Shown: positions 16,542-24,396, counted from the stretch's first letter. The stretch is DNA of 30,285 nt from JBAZCO01 sp041654915 (GCA_041654915.1 JBAZCO010000010.1:1-30285); one strand, 5' to 3'. A program made the numbers and translations. Notes: generated by a model not told the origin, from the letters alone.

Positions 16542-16760
16542 TTAATATTCGTCATCCTCGTCAAATTGCGCAAAAGGCTGTAACTGCGAGCTATACGGTA
16601 CAAGAGGAATTGGTTGCACAATCGGAGTGAGCTGAATAAAGTCCGCAGGTTTGGCTACGGGTACGGGAGCACAGTTATTCATTACTCTAAAAGACACCGA
16701 GGGTCTTCTTACTATTGGCTCTTCCACAACTTCGGGAACAGCTTTATTTTTCCTTGACAT
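16542..16760 (-). CDS. small proline-rich hypothetical protein
   Basis: 72 residues from the ATG at 16760, chosen because GGAGG sits about six bases upstream; a TTG at 16772 would place the ribosome binding site inside the coding region. The sequence is basic at the start (MSRKNKAVPE), rich in Pro and Val in the middle (LTPIVQPIPLVP) and ends in an acidic FDEDDEY tail. It has no membrane segment or known domain and looks disordered. It precedes the four-helix membrane protein in the same direction. Function unknown. Confidence 0.65.
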   Translation of the reverse strand: MSRKNKAVPEVVEEPIVRRPSVSFRVMNNCAPVPVAKPADFIQLTPIVQPIPLVPYSSQLQPFAQFDEDDEY

Positions 16761-17108
16761 ATGAACCTCCAAATATTTTGCTTATAGCATATCTACTATA
16801 TGATATCACTAAGAAACAAAAAAAACAATACTTATTTAAAAAAAACTTTGCAAAATTTTGTTTTATTTTGCGGTTTACACCTAATTTGGCTTATTTTTTT
16901 GTTGCACTTTTGCAACTTTTTGATTTAAAATAGTCAACTATAATCGTTCTTTTTTGTGTCTTAACATATTCATATGAAATCAATAAATAAAGCCGTAATT
17001 AAGGCTAATTTGCGGCAATATTTTACGGTGTAAAAAGTTTTATATTAAAATCATTAATATTATCGTTCTTAATTAATGTTTACAAATCTATATATCCCAA
17101 GAATTTTT
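16761..17108. other. AT-rich gap at the edge of the accessory region
   Basis: No gene is visible in these 348 bases. There is a small hairpin with a T-run on the + strand, GTTGCA (16901-16906) and TGCAAC (16911-16916), with no rightward gene before it. A short AGCC/GGCT stem followed by T-rich sequence in the leftward direction lies near 16985-17010. At 17098-17125 the inverted repeat CAAGA/TCTTG with an A/T core overlaps the stop codon of the reverse transcriptase gene and may help end its transcript. Confidence 0.4.
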
Positions 17109-19967
17109 TTAATTAAAAAATCTTGCCGGGGGCTTTTTAAATTCACATTTTAATTTCGATCCACATCTCTTATTAGCCATATCAACCGAATATCCCTTAG
17201 CAATCAATTGTTTAAATTTAATAAGTTCATAAATTTGAATATCATCCACAAGCATATTATTGTTCTTCGCACCTTTAATCTTTAGTATATTTTTTTGTTC
17301 GGTTTTATACGGTCCCGTTATACAAGAATCACCATATTGTGATGTATTAGATTGTGCAATAAAACACATGTTGTCTCTTACTGTTGATTCAATTATGTTG
17401 GAAAAATAATTTGTATCTTTATTAAATTCTGGGACAAGAATAAGGTCAATTTTATTTTTTAACAATGCGCGTGAACTAATATTTGTAAACTCATAACAAA
17501 GTCTATTACTATAAGTACATTGATTACATAAATTATATATAGTTATCCAATCTCTAGGTGAATTAATAACTTTATAAGGTTTTAGCGCATCTATTTCAAT
17601 TGGCGCATAATCATATTTTTCTCTAATATGTGTAAATAAATTTCGATACTTGATTTTACTGGAAGTATAAAAAGGCTGAATATTCGCAATAAAATTATAT
17701 ACCCTTTTACCTTTTTTAATATATTGCAATCCTAAGACTATCGTAAATCCTGCTCTTCTTGCAAAATTGCTCACATCTCCTAACCATGCTATTGGTAAAT
17801 ACAGTTCCGGCATAACAACTATTTTTGCATTATTATCTTCAGCTGTCTTTAACAATGAAAATAAATCTTTCTTATTCTCCACTGTTAATAACAATTTAGG
17901 GTTTTTGACTACATTTAAACAATCTTCTTCTTTTAATAATATACTTGCAACACCTACAGTCATATTTTTGATATTTTCCATAGCATGATATTCAATAGTT
18001 TCTATTCCTGACGAATGACGATTTTGTTCAATTCGAAATTCCGTATCAATAGAATTAATTTTTTTAAATTCTTCAAAGATATTATTAATTTTACCTAAAA
18101 ATAAATTACCGCCATTTTCATAGTTTTGTAAAAAACTAAAAAGATTTAAATCCTCAAAATGAATAAATCTAGGGGAATATTTTAGTTTTCGCTCATCTAA
18201 AATCAATTTTTGCTTGGCTATAATGTTTATATCAGACTCAATTAAAGAATATTCTTCAGAATTTGAATTTGTAGTATAATTTATTAAGGGATAAGAAACC
18301 AAGTGATGATTAAACAAATTTGCTTTTTTTATAGTTAAAGCAATCTTTTTTATTTCATCTTTCTTAATTATCGGAATATTTAATGACAAAGCAATGGCCA
18401 TAGCAATATTTAACTCATAATTAAGAGACTCTTTTATTTTAAATAAAATATCATCTTTTTTCGTCGAATAAATGTCTTGTAATTTTACTTTTGTTAACTT
18501 ATTTATTTGAGTTACTACTTGCTCATAAAAACTTCTTATGTACTGACCGTCATTTTGAATTACTCCTAAATAAAAAATTAATGCCCATGAGCCACGGTAT
18601 TCTAAACACCTTGAACCTGAATAAAATTCCAAAATACTTTCATTTTCATTTTTAAATGGATCTATAATGTTTTTATTAATATTTATCAATTTGTTTATAT
18701 ATTGAGTTGCACTATAATTATCTGAAACTAACAAATTGAAATCTTTAAATTTAGAAAAATTGTTGTCTTTTTCTTGATAATATACAGTGCCGTTAAAACC
18801 AGCCAAGTCAATACTGTCATCAAAAAAATTAACAGTGCTAACATTAACAAGCAGCTTTGCTTTCATGTTTTCTAATAATACTTTAGGCTCATCGTGATAA
18901 AAATTAAATACTTTCATTTTTTCAGCATTTATCTTTAAATCAGTATTATTAATACCATATATACCATTTCCTTGCATATTAAGTATCTCACTCTGTATCA
19001 ATAAATTATTAATTATATCTTCAGCTGTGATTGCCTTATCATCTGAATCATTACGCATTACTATAACAATATCATCCACATATCTGCCGTAATATAATGT
19101 TTTATCGTTTTCATTTATTTGTTTGTCAAAATTTTGCAAATATAGGTTAGCAAGAAAACAGGAACTCGCTAATTGAAAGGGAAAAATGCACTCTTCTTCG
19201 TCCGTATTTGCAATTATATTTGTGCGAAAGCCTTTCAGTAATTTTGTATACTTAAAATATATTTTCGCAATAATTTCAGTTAAAAAAGAAAAATCAGCCA
19301 ATCTATTATCATTGTTAAAATACTCAGGTAATCTATTGAAATTAAAATTCACTGAATAAAAATATGATTTAATATCTAAAGATATTAAGGTTGTATTTTG
19401 ACCTTTTTCATAACAATCATCAATTTTTTTTAGTGCCTTATTCCGCCAATTAGAATATTGCTTAAAATATGGTTTGAAAAATCTATTTGAAAAAAAATCA
19501 ATGGAATCTTCATAATATAATTGATTAAAATTGCAAGCATAATTGCTATCAGAAACTGAGCAATTATCATATGATATTTTACCAATTAATAATGTCCACA
19601 AACAATCTAATAACATTAATTCTATGGGCATATTTATTAAGAAATTTATTTTAGTTAATTCTGTTTCAATAATTTTATTTGATATAGTTAATATATGATT
19701 TTGCTTAGGGTCAAAATTTTTTGGGAAAGCATAAAAATCTATTTTGTCAATTAAATTTTTTATATATTTTTGATTAGATGTCTTTATTGGATTTTTTAAC
19801 AATAGAGCAAGTTTCTTAAATATTTTTTCCATGTTTGTTTGATTTTCTTCAAAAAGACCTATCTTATGTCGCTCAAACAACTTATCCTTAGAATAAAAAT
19901 ATAGGCTCTTAATTTTTTTATAAGCACCCTCAATTATATTATAGTTTTTATTTTCATCAGTAAACAT
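17109..19967 (-). CDS. reverse transcriptase-nitrilase fusion, defence-associated RT type 1 (DRT1/UG1)
   Basis: 952 residues. The reverse transcriptase domain covers about 110-400: motif A has D198 in LISLDIKSYFYS, the motif B region is PFQLASSCFLANL (263-275), and the catalytic YVDD is 296-299 in GRYVDDIVIV. The C-terminal third is nitrilase-like: VVMPELYLP gives the glutamate E721, the KYRNLFTHIREK stretch offers the lysine (K773 or K784), and LCYEFTNISSR gives the nucleophile C824. This fusion is the mark of UG1/DRT type 1 anti-phage systems, which act as a single gene. The gene is much richer in A and T than the genes to its left. A degraded XRE regulator and a strong promoter lie upstream. 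The nitrilase substrate is not known. The start at 19967 has AAGGGA upstream. Confidence 0.93.
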   Translation of the reverse strand: MFTDENKNYNIIEGAYKKIKSLYFYSKDKLFERHKIGLFEENQTNMEKIFKKLALLLKNPIKTSNQKYIKNLIDKIDFYAFPKNFDPKQNHILTISNKIIETELTKINFLINMPIELMLLDCLWTLLIGKISYDNCSVSDSNYACNFNQLYYEDSIDFFSNRFFKPYFKQYSNWRNKALKKIDDCYEKGQNTTLISLDIKSYFYSVNFNFNRLPEYFNNDNRLADFSFLTEIIAKIYFKYTKLLKGFRTNIIANTDEEECIFPFQLASSCFLANLYLQNFDKQINENDKTLYYGRYVDDIVIVMRNDSDDKAITAEDIINNLLIQSEILNMQGNGIYGINNTDLKINAEKMKVFNFYHDEPKVLLENMKAKLLVNVSTVNFFDDSIDLAGFNGTVYYQEKDNNFSKFKDFNLLVSDNYSATQYINKLININKNIIDPFKNENESILEFYSGSRCLEYRGSWALIFYLGVIQNDGQYIRSFYEQVVTQINKLTKVKLQDIYSTKKDDILFKIKESLNYELNIAMAIALSLNIPIIKKDEIKKIALTIKKANLFNHHLVSYPLINYTTNSNSEEYSLIESDINIIAKQKLILDERKLKYSPRFIHFEDLNLFSFLQNYENGGNLFLGKINNIFEEFKKINSIDTEFRIEQNRHSSGIETIEYHAMENIKNMTVGVASILLKEEDCLNVVKNPKLLLTVENKKDLFSLLKTAEDNNAKIVVMPELYLPIAWLGDVSNFARRAGFTIVLGLQYIKKGKRVYNFIANIQPFYTSSKIKYRNLFTHIREKYDYAPIEIDALKPYKVINSPRDWITIYNLCNQCTYSNRLCYEFTNISSRALLKNKIDLILVPEFNKDTNYFSNIIESTVRDNMCFIAQSNTSQYGDSCITGPYKTEQKNILKIKGAKNNNMLVDDIQIYELIKFKQLIAKGYSVDMANKRCGSKLKCEFKKPPARFFN

Positions 19968-19987
19968 AAATCCCTTTTATTATCGCT

Positions 19988-20255
19988 TTAAAGATTAATT
20001 TTCAACTTACTGCACCTTATACGAACATGCTCTTTGGACTCAATATAATTCATTTTTCTTATCTTTTGGAAAAATAAATCATATCTATATTCTATTCCCA
20101 AAACTGCCGCTATTTTCTCAAGATCAAATATTGAAAAAGGTATTCCTCTTTAATTAAGCGTTGAAATTTTGAGGCGAATCGCCAATCCTACAAGTAAGCT
20201 CAGCTTGACTAATATTAAATCTTGCGCAAATTATTCTGATTTGTTTCCGGAACAT
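19988..20255 (-). pseudogene. degraded XRE-family helix-turn-helix regulator upstream of the DRT1 gene
   Basis: Read leftward from an ATG at 20255, the frame gives a typical XRE helix-turn-helix: QIRIICARFNISQAELTCRI then GDSPQNFNA. A TAA follows where related proteins have lysine (NFNAKLKRG). After a one-base loss near 20145 another frame resumes with IPFSIFDLEKIAAVLGIEYR and runs to a stop at 19988, 20 bases before the DRT1 start. So a nonsense change and a deletion have broken a protein of about 90 residues. Its position next to the defence gene, with operator-like repeats in the promoter, suggests it once repressed the unit. The resemblance to XRE is clear; the regulatory role is inference. 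Confidence 0.75.
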
Positions 20256-20286
20256 TAATTGTTGAACTTCACATTTAATTGGTTTT

Positions 20287-20330
20287 AGTATAAACTATAA
20301 AGTTTACAATGTCAATTTTATTGTTTATAC
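20287..20330 (-). promoter_or_regulatory. promoter and operator-like repeats of the regulator-DRT1 unit
   Basis: Read leftward, TTGACA (20315-20310) and TATACT (20292-20287) are exactly 17 bases apart. GTATAAAC (20288-20295) over the -10 box is the inverse of GTTTATAC (20323-20330) upstream of the -35 box, and a third related half, GTTTAC, lies at 20302-20307. This is the usual arrangement for an XRE repressor operator. Confidence 0.7.
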
Positions 20331-20529
20331 TTTTAAAAATAATAAACGATGTAGTAAAATGAGCAGAGTGGCTAAAGCTATTCAAGATTAGAAAAAATGA
20401 ATACAGCAATCGAATAAACATATACAAATTACGAGAATTGAAAAATATATATAATACCCTGATTTACCCTGATTTACCCTAATTCGAAAACTGAGATAAT
20501 AGAAAAATCTCATTGTTTTAAAGACTCTC
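20331..20529. other. AT-rich gap with a short tandem repeat
   Basis: No gene is visible. GATTTACCCT is repeated at 20461-20480 with a partial copy before it. The stretch may be part of the decayed insertion sequence to the right, but no reading frame supports this. Confidence 0.3.
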
Positions 20530-20931
20530 CCGACAGGAAAATTAAAAGCCGTCGAAAGGCTATATGACGAATATCCAACTAGAGAAATGTACCGCATGTT
20601 AAACTTAGATCATGGAACATTTTTAAATCATCATTATCAATAGAAAAAAGGCATTCTTCTAGAACAAGGAAATTATCTTCATCTACAGAATAAGTTAAAT
20701 AAAAACTTCAATCAAACCGAACCTAATAAATATTGAGTTAGCGATGTAACGAAAATTAGGATTGGACAAAATCTCTTCAATCTTTGCGTTATAATAGATT
20801 TGTTCTCTAGGAAAATCATATCGCATAAGGTTTCAAGCAAAAACGATAGTAAACTTATAATCACTACTTTTGAAGATGCCTTCGAAAGCAGAGATTGCCC
20901 TAAAGACAGAGGCTCTACGCCCAATACAGTG
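20530..20931 (+). pseudogene. decayed IS3-family transposase (orfB, rve integrase domain)
   Basis: A broken + strand frame reads GKLKAVERLYDEYPTREMYR and then LDHGTFLNHH, which resembles the start of IS3-type orfB proteins. After stops comes LNKNFNQTEPNKY, then DVTKIRIGQNLFNLCVIIDL with FSRKIISHKVSSKND and AFESRDCPK, the DDE/rve core with its first aspartate and the DLFSRK motif. The part expected between the N-terminal block and the core is shortened, there are stop codons, and everything after CPK is lost. No inverted repeats could be assigned. It is an old, immobile remnant. Confidence 0.8.
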
Positions 20932-20932
20932 A

Positions 20933-20973
20933 CACAAACAAAAAAGCAGACTTTTTGTCTGCTTTTTTGTGTG
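20933..20973. terminator. terminator-like hairpin
   Basis: AAAAAGCAGAC (20941-20951) pairs with GTCTGCTTTTT (20957-20967) around a T5 loop, with CACA and GTGTG outside. The preceding CAGAGGCTCTACGCCCAATA is similar to the end of the dispersed repeat described elsewhere in this window, so this hairpin may be a diverged member of that family. Confidence 0.6.
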
Positions 20974-21073
20974 GCTTTATTAAAGAATAATCATTATATA
21001 ATCCCGCTTTGAGAAAAGCTTTTAAGATTATTTATTAATTTTATCCAGCACAAAGATATTTAGGTGATTTTTA

Positions 21074-21145
21074 ATGAATAAATTTACAATTATAGAACGA
21101 ATCAGCTATTTTAGAACTCGTGCAAAGCTATCTCAAAAGGCATGA
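21074..21145 (+). pseudogene. truncated N-terminus of an XRE-family regulator
   Basis: An ATG with AGGTGA seven bases upstream opens a 23-codon frame, MNKFTIIERISYFRTRAKLS then QKA and stop. This matches the first helices of clostridial XRE regulators and the intact regulator at 22574 (MNLNEIINRVRIIRNRANLS). The frame ends exactly where the 44-base repeat begins, so the gene seems cut by an insertion or deletion. Confidence 0.6.
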
Positions 21146-21184
21146 AAAATTAATCAACATTGCATTCGCAGTTAAACTGTGATA
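21141..21184 (+). repeat. 44-bp dispersed repeat, copy 1
   Basis: Identical at 41 of 44 positions to 26504-26547. It begins CATGAAAAATTAATC and contains the palindrome CAGTTAAACTG. It abuts the truncated XRE fragment. Confidence 0.7.
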
Positions 21185-21290
21185 CTATTTAAAAAGCTGC
21201 TAATTGACGGAGTTGTTAGATAAGCATCAGACGGCCATTAAAAAAAATGTGTTATATTTGGAGTTTGTTAAGCATAGTCCTATGTATTTT

Positions 21291-21752
21291 TTAAGGCTCG
21301 TCCTTTTTGTATATTCCGCCTTTGCATGTTTTAAAGAGCCGTTTTGCAATTTTAAAGAGAGCAACCAATAATATATCTTTTCTTAAAACAATAATTGCAT
21401 ATTCCGAACATGTGGGCTTGCACAAACATTTTCTGCGAGTTTCCTCTTTTGCATAATGTTGATAGCATTCTACAAGTTTTATACATAGCAACCGTGCAAT
21501 ATATAAAAATGATATGCTAAATGATGCTATATAAACTAGAGGTATGCGAAATTTGATATGAAATAGAGAAACAGAGCCAAATGCCGTTAAATAACTAAAG
21601 CCACCATAACAGAATATGATTAGGAGAATAGTAATTATATTGGTTTTTGGTTTAATTAACGGTTTATTTTGCACATACGCTTGTACCTCTTGTTGTTCTT
21701 TTAGTGAAGCGTGATACAAGCGGTGCAACTCACTTTCTTCATTACTCGACAT
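21291..21752 (-). CDS. two-helix membrane protein with a C-terminal YidD-like domain
   Basis: 153 residues. Two hydrophobic segments lie near 38-60 and 67-90. Residues about 95-153 resemble YidD, the membrane protein insertion efficiency factor: RRKCLCKPTCSEYAIIVLRK (107-126), then a helix and RLFKTCKGGIYKKDEP. Normal YidD is a short peripheral protein of 70-100 residues encoded near rnpA and yidC; this form has an added membrane-embedded N-terminus and lies in an accessory region. Its start overlaps the end of the upstream TPR-like gene by 11 bases, so the two are cotranscribed and probably translationally coupled. A role at the membrane is likely; a link to protein insertion is inference. 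Confidence 0.78.
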   Translation of the reverse strand: MSSNEESELHRLYHASLKEQQEVQAYVQNKPLIKPKTNIITILLIIFCYGGFSYLTAFGSVSLFHIKFRIPLVYIASFSISFLYIARLLCIKLVECYQHYAKEETRRKCLCKPTCSEYAIIVLRKDILLVALFKIAKRLFKTCKGGIYKKDEP

Positions 21753-22362
21753 TTACTTCTTTTGAAACCTGTATGCAACCGCCTTTTTTGGGCAAGGTAA
21801 AGGAAGGGTCAATTTTTCGTATTTTCGCAACATACTTTTGCAGAAAACTTTTATCCACACCAACACCGTACCATTGTTGCTGCCAATATACTCCGTCCTT
21901 CCATGCTTTAACGGCTGTATCCATTATAGATGTATGCGATGAAAAGAATTTTTCAATTTCATCTCCGAAAGCATACAGGGTTGTAATGCTCAACCTGCAA
22001 GTATAAATTGCGGAAGCTTTTATGTCATTTTGAATACGATTTACAAATGAAGGTAGCCCTTTAATTTTGTCAAATATAATAGCGAGCAGTTCCGCCTTTT
22101 CGGTTAGTGTATCGGAAGATTTCGCAATTAAGCCAATAATTGGCGTCATTGCATTACAAAAATCTTTATATGCTATTTCTATACCCCCTTTCGTTCCGTC
22201 AAGTAGTCTATAGTAAGCGTGGAAAAACTTTGCTTCAGCATTGTTTGGGTCTTCCATTCTTATCAAATCATAAAAATGCTTTGTGTCCTCTGCGTTCTTT
22301 TCAGAGCGAGCAGCTCTAGCAAGCAACAGAGTTTTCTCATAATCGAATCCATTGTTTGACAT
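21742..22362 (-). CDS. TPR-like hypothetical protein
   Basis: 206 residues, helical. The start YEKTLLLARAARSEKNAEDT followed by KHFYDLIRMEDPNNAEAKFF (about 8-47) is one and a half tetratricopeptide-like helix pairs, as in a group of clostridial hypothetical proteins that I recall with or without a zinc ribbon. The rest is helical with no known catalytic motif and no signal peptide. AAGGATG lies before the ATG at 22362. It overlaps the YidD-domain gene by 11 bases, so the pair should work together, for example as a cytoplasmic scaffold and its membrane partner; this is inference. The gene is divergent from the XRE regulator at 22574. Confidence 0.75.
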   Translation of the reverse strand: MSNNGFDYEKTLLLARAARSEKNAEDTKHFYDLIRMEDPNNAEAKFFHAYYRLLDGTKGGIEIAYKDFCNAMTPIIGLIAKSSDTLTEKAELLAIIFDKIKGLPSFVNRIQNDIKASAIYTCRLSITTLYAFGDEIEKFFSSHTSIMDTAVKAWKDGVYWQQQWYGVGVDKSFLQKYVAKIRKIDPSFTLPKKGGCIQVSKEVNVE

Positions 22363-22441
22363 AATATTTTATAGCATCCTTTTTGTAAATTTTATTATAT
22401 TATAACATAAGGATATTTCTTTTACAAGAGGTAAATTGTAG

Positions 22442-22500
22442 TTATTATCTATTTATTTATCAAATAGTTAGTTTACACCTATCACTTTAGTAGATAATAA
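22442..22500 (+). promoter_or_regulatory. promoter and spaced inverted repeat upstream of the XRE regulator
   Basis: TTTACA (22472-22477) and TAATAA (22495-22500) are 17 bases apart. TAGATAATAA (22491-22500) over the -10 box is the exact inverse of TTATTATCTA (22442-22451) upstream, a 10-bp match. This may let the regulator control itself and the divergent TPR/YidD pair. Confidence 0.55.
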
Positions 22501-22573
22501 AGAATTATTAATGTTGCTGTCTAAATGGTTATCCTATCTTATTATATTAAAATAATAAAAAAGGGTATTAACT

Positions 22574-22879
22574 ATGAATTTAAATGAAATTATAAACAGA
22601 GTAAGAATTATTAGAAACCGTGCTAACCTTTCTGCCAGAGAACTTAGCTTAAGTATTGATAAAGCTGCAAATTATATTAGCTTGCTTGAGTCACAAAAAA
22701 GGAGTTTTGAGCCGTCCCTATCAACCTTACTTGAGATTATTTATTATTGCGGCTCTACACCCGAAGAATTTTTTTATGGCAATATTCACCAATATGCATT
22801 AGATAAGCAAGTTTTAGATTTTACCAAAACTTTATCTTCCTATCAAAAAGATGCCATACTCAATTTATATAAAAAATAA
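22574..22879 (+). CDS. XRE-family transcriptional regulator
   Basis: 101 residues. A helix-turn-helix covers about 6-62: IINRVRIIRNRANLSARELS, then AANYISLLESQKR as recognition helix and LSTLLEIIYYCGSTPEEFF as the closing helices. The C-terminal 35 residues are helical and have no known ligand domain. The ATG at 22574 follows AAAGGG. It stands alone on the + strand, divergent from the TPR/YidD pair and followed by a dispersed repeat. A truncated relative lies at 21074. Confidence 0.88.
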   Translation: MNLNEIINRVRIIRNRANLSARELSLSIDKAANYISLLESQKRSFEPSLSTLLEIIYYCGSTPEEFFYGNIHQYALDKQVLDFTKTLSSYQKDAILNLYKK

Positions 22880-22908
22880 TATTTTTACGCATTGTCCCTC
22901 TCATTTAT

Positions 22909-23040
22909 CTCATCAGTGTTGCCCCTTGGAGCAAAATTCAAGAATCGTGCATAAATGCAGAGGTTCTATGCCAACACAAAATGTCTAAATTAGACATTTG
23001 TTATTTTCCAACTTGTTTAGAGTAAGAAATGTCTAATTTT
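22909..23040 (+). repeat. dispersed repeat, copy A, with a 21-bp palindrome
   Basis: Contains CTCATCAGTGTTGCCCC, the segment up to TCTATGCCAACAC, then the palindrome AAATGTCTAAATTAGACATT(T) at 22979-22999. It is followed after a spacer by GTTTAGAG and another AAATGTCTAAT. The same blocks occur at 27645-27830. The paired TGTCTAA ends could be remains of insertion-sequence termini. Confidence 0.7.
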
Positions 23041-23060
23041 GTTTTACATTTAGCTTGAAT

Positions 23061-23939
23061 TCAACTCACAATATTACATAGGAATAATAAGCCATCTTCA
23101 ACTCGTTTTTTAACAGAGTACAGTTTATCAAAGCTATATCGTCTAGCTTCTCCATGTGTGCCATCATTTAATATGTGGAACAATTCAAGAATATTGTTTA
23201 TATCCTCTTCTACAAAACTTTCAGCATTAGGATTGGATATACCTTTTTTACCAAGTAAATATTTTATTTTTGAACGTCGTGTAGCATTCCCAATGGAAGT
23301 TTTTTCGCAATTTGGATATTCAGCGAAGACAACTTTATCTGGAGCTTTGGCATTGAATATTTCAGTAAATATTTCTCTGGCGCTTGTGCAAAAATGTCTG
23401 GTTGCATCTGGATTCGCTGGACTTAAAGAGAATAGTGCACCACGCCAACGGTTATCTAAATCAATAGAGATCTGTATCAACTGCCCAATAATTGCAGTAT
23501 CTTGTAAGGATACTGCTGGTGCTGCTTCTCGAGCCCCATTAATTATTGCGTTTGCCGTTTCAAGGTTATTTGCGTTTTCTTGTTCAATATCAGAATAGAA
23601 GCGGTCTTCAAACTCACTAGGATAATCTATAGCGTCATAGTAAGATGACACTTGCCCATAGGCGCTATTTAAAGTTTTCACCGATGTTGTATATGTAGTT
23701 GTAACTCTAAAGGTTGGCTGTGATAAAAGTTTCCGTAGTTCTTGATCAATGCGAGCACGATTTTGACGCACTTGAGAATTATATCGGCGTACTTCTTGAT
23801 TATACTTGTTAACTGCCGAGTTGACATCACGGTTATATTTGTCGATTTCATGATTGATTTTTCGAATTTCTTGATTCACTTTATTTTGAGCTTGTCTCAT
23901 TTGATTTTTGAACTGGGCTGCATTAAACTTTTTCGCCAT
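23061..23939 (-). CDS. coiled-coil protein with a C-terminal domain resembling predicted pPIWI-associated nucleases
   Basis: 292 residues from the ATG at 23939, preceded by GGGAG six bases upstream; the ATG six bases earlier has no room for that site. Residues 1-72 form a charged coiled coil with a repeating QEIRKINHEIDKYN pattern. After a linker, about 145-292 carries RWRGALFSLSPANPDATRHF (164-183), SAREIFTEIF, RRSKIKYLL and LNDGTHGEARRY (258-269). From memory this combination matches a domain described as a predicted nuclease associated with prokaryotic PIWI proteins; no PIWI gene is visible here, so treat the name as tentative. The gene is alone on the - strand between a dispersed repeat and the AbiH gene, consistent with a defence role, which is inference. 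Confidence 0.7.
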   Translation of the reverse strand: MAKKFNAAQFKNQMRQAQNKVNQEIRKINHEIDKYNRDVNSAVNKYNQEVRRYNSQVRQNRARIDQELRKLLSQPTFRVTTTYTTSVKTLNSAYGQVSSYYDAIDYPSEFEDRFYSDIEQENANNLETANAIINGAREAAPAVSLQDTAIIGQLIQISIDLDNRWRGALFSLSPANPDATRHFCTSAREIFTEIFNAKAPDKVVFAEYPNCEKTSIGNATRRSKIKYLLGKKGISNPNAESFVEEDINNILELFHILNDGTHGEARRYSFDKLYSVKKRVEDGLLFLCNIVS

Positions 23940-23945
23940 ATACAT

Positions 23946-24396
23946 CTCCCTTATAGCAAGAATAATATATTTTTGGACGGTTTATATTATGGAAAAATTA
24001 TATCATATTTGTCATATAAAGTCGAGTAATAAAATATTCTTTCATTAATAGTGGCATGTCCTCATCGGTAAAGAGGATGCCTTTTTAGTATAAAAAGCAA
24101 ACAAACGAGGTGTTAATTACCTCGGTCGCTACTTGTTATAAATTCTCTTCTACATCGCCCTTTACTCGGATATATTCTACCATTCAACTGCCACACGCTA
24201 AATTAGGATATAGTCTCCCTTTTGAGCTAACCGATACCACCCAAGACAAAATGCTTGTTTTTCGCATCGCTGTTCATCCCGCTCTTGGTCAATCTCAGCT
24301 TGCGAAAATTATTCGTTTCGTCGAAAAACAAAATTCCGCTGAAGTTGTTGGTCATTTGTTTTTATCATTTCCAAAAAATCAGCCATTTCATCAATC
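23946..24396. other. gap with a + strand terminator hairpin and no convincing gene
   Basis: GGCAT(24053-24057)/ATGCC(24077-24081) and CCTC/GAGG form a stem with a nine-base loop followed by T5 at 24082-24086, a rightward terminator with no intact rightward gene before it. A second small inverted repeat, GAGGT/ACCTC, lies near 24111-24127. The rest reads in no long frame; leftward it shows short protein-like pieces (DEMADFLEMI, KQAFCLGWY) broken by stops, perhaps a gene remnant downstream of AbiH. Confidence 0.45.

Larger units (their letters stand above)
20976..21290. other. gap with a truncated regulator start and a dispersed repeat
   Basis: Apart from the 23-codon XRE fragment at 21074-21145 and the 44-base repeat at 21141-21184, I see nothing further in this AT-rich stretch. 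From 21185 to the stop of the YidD-domain gene no reading frame or structure is convincing. Confidence 0.35.

Noticed and set aside
16761..16772. TTG at 16772 as start of the proline-rich protein
   Set aside because: The strong GGAGG lies downstream of it and is correctly spaced for the ATG at 16760.
17109..19967. Group II intron maturase or retron RT
   Set aside because: No maturase or HNH domain and no intron or msr-msd structure seen; the C-terminal nitrilase-like part points to DRT1.
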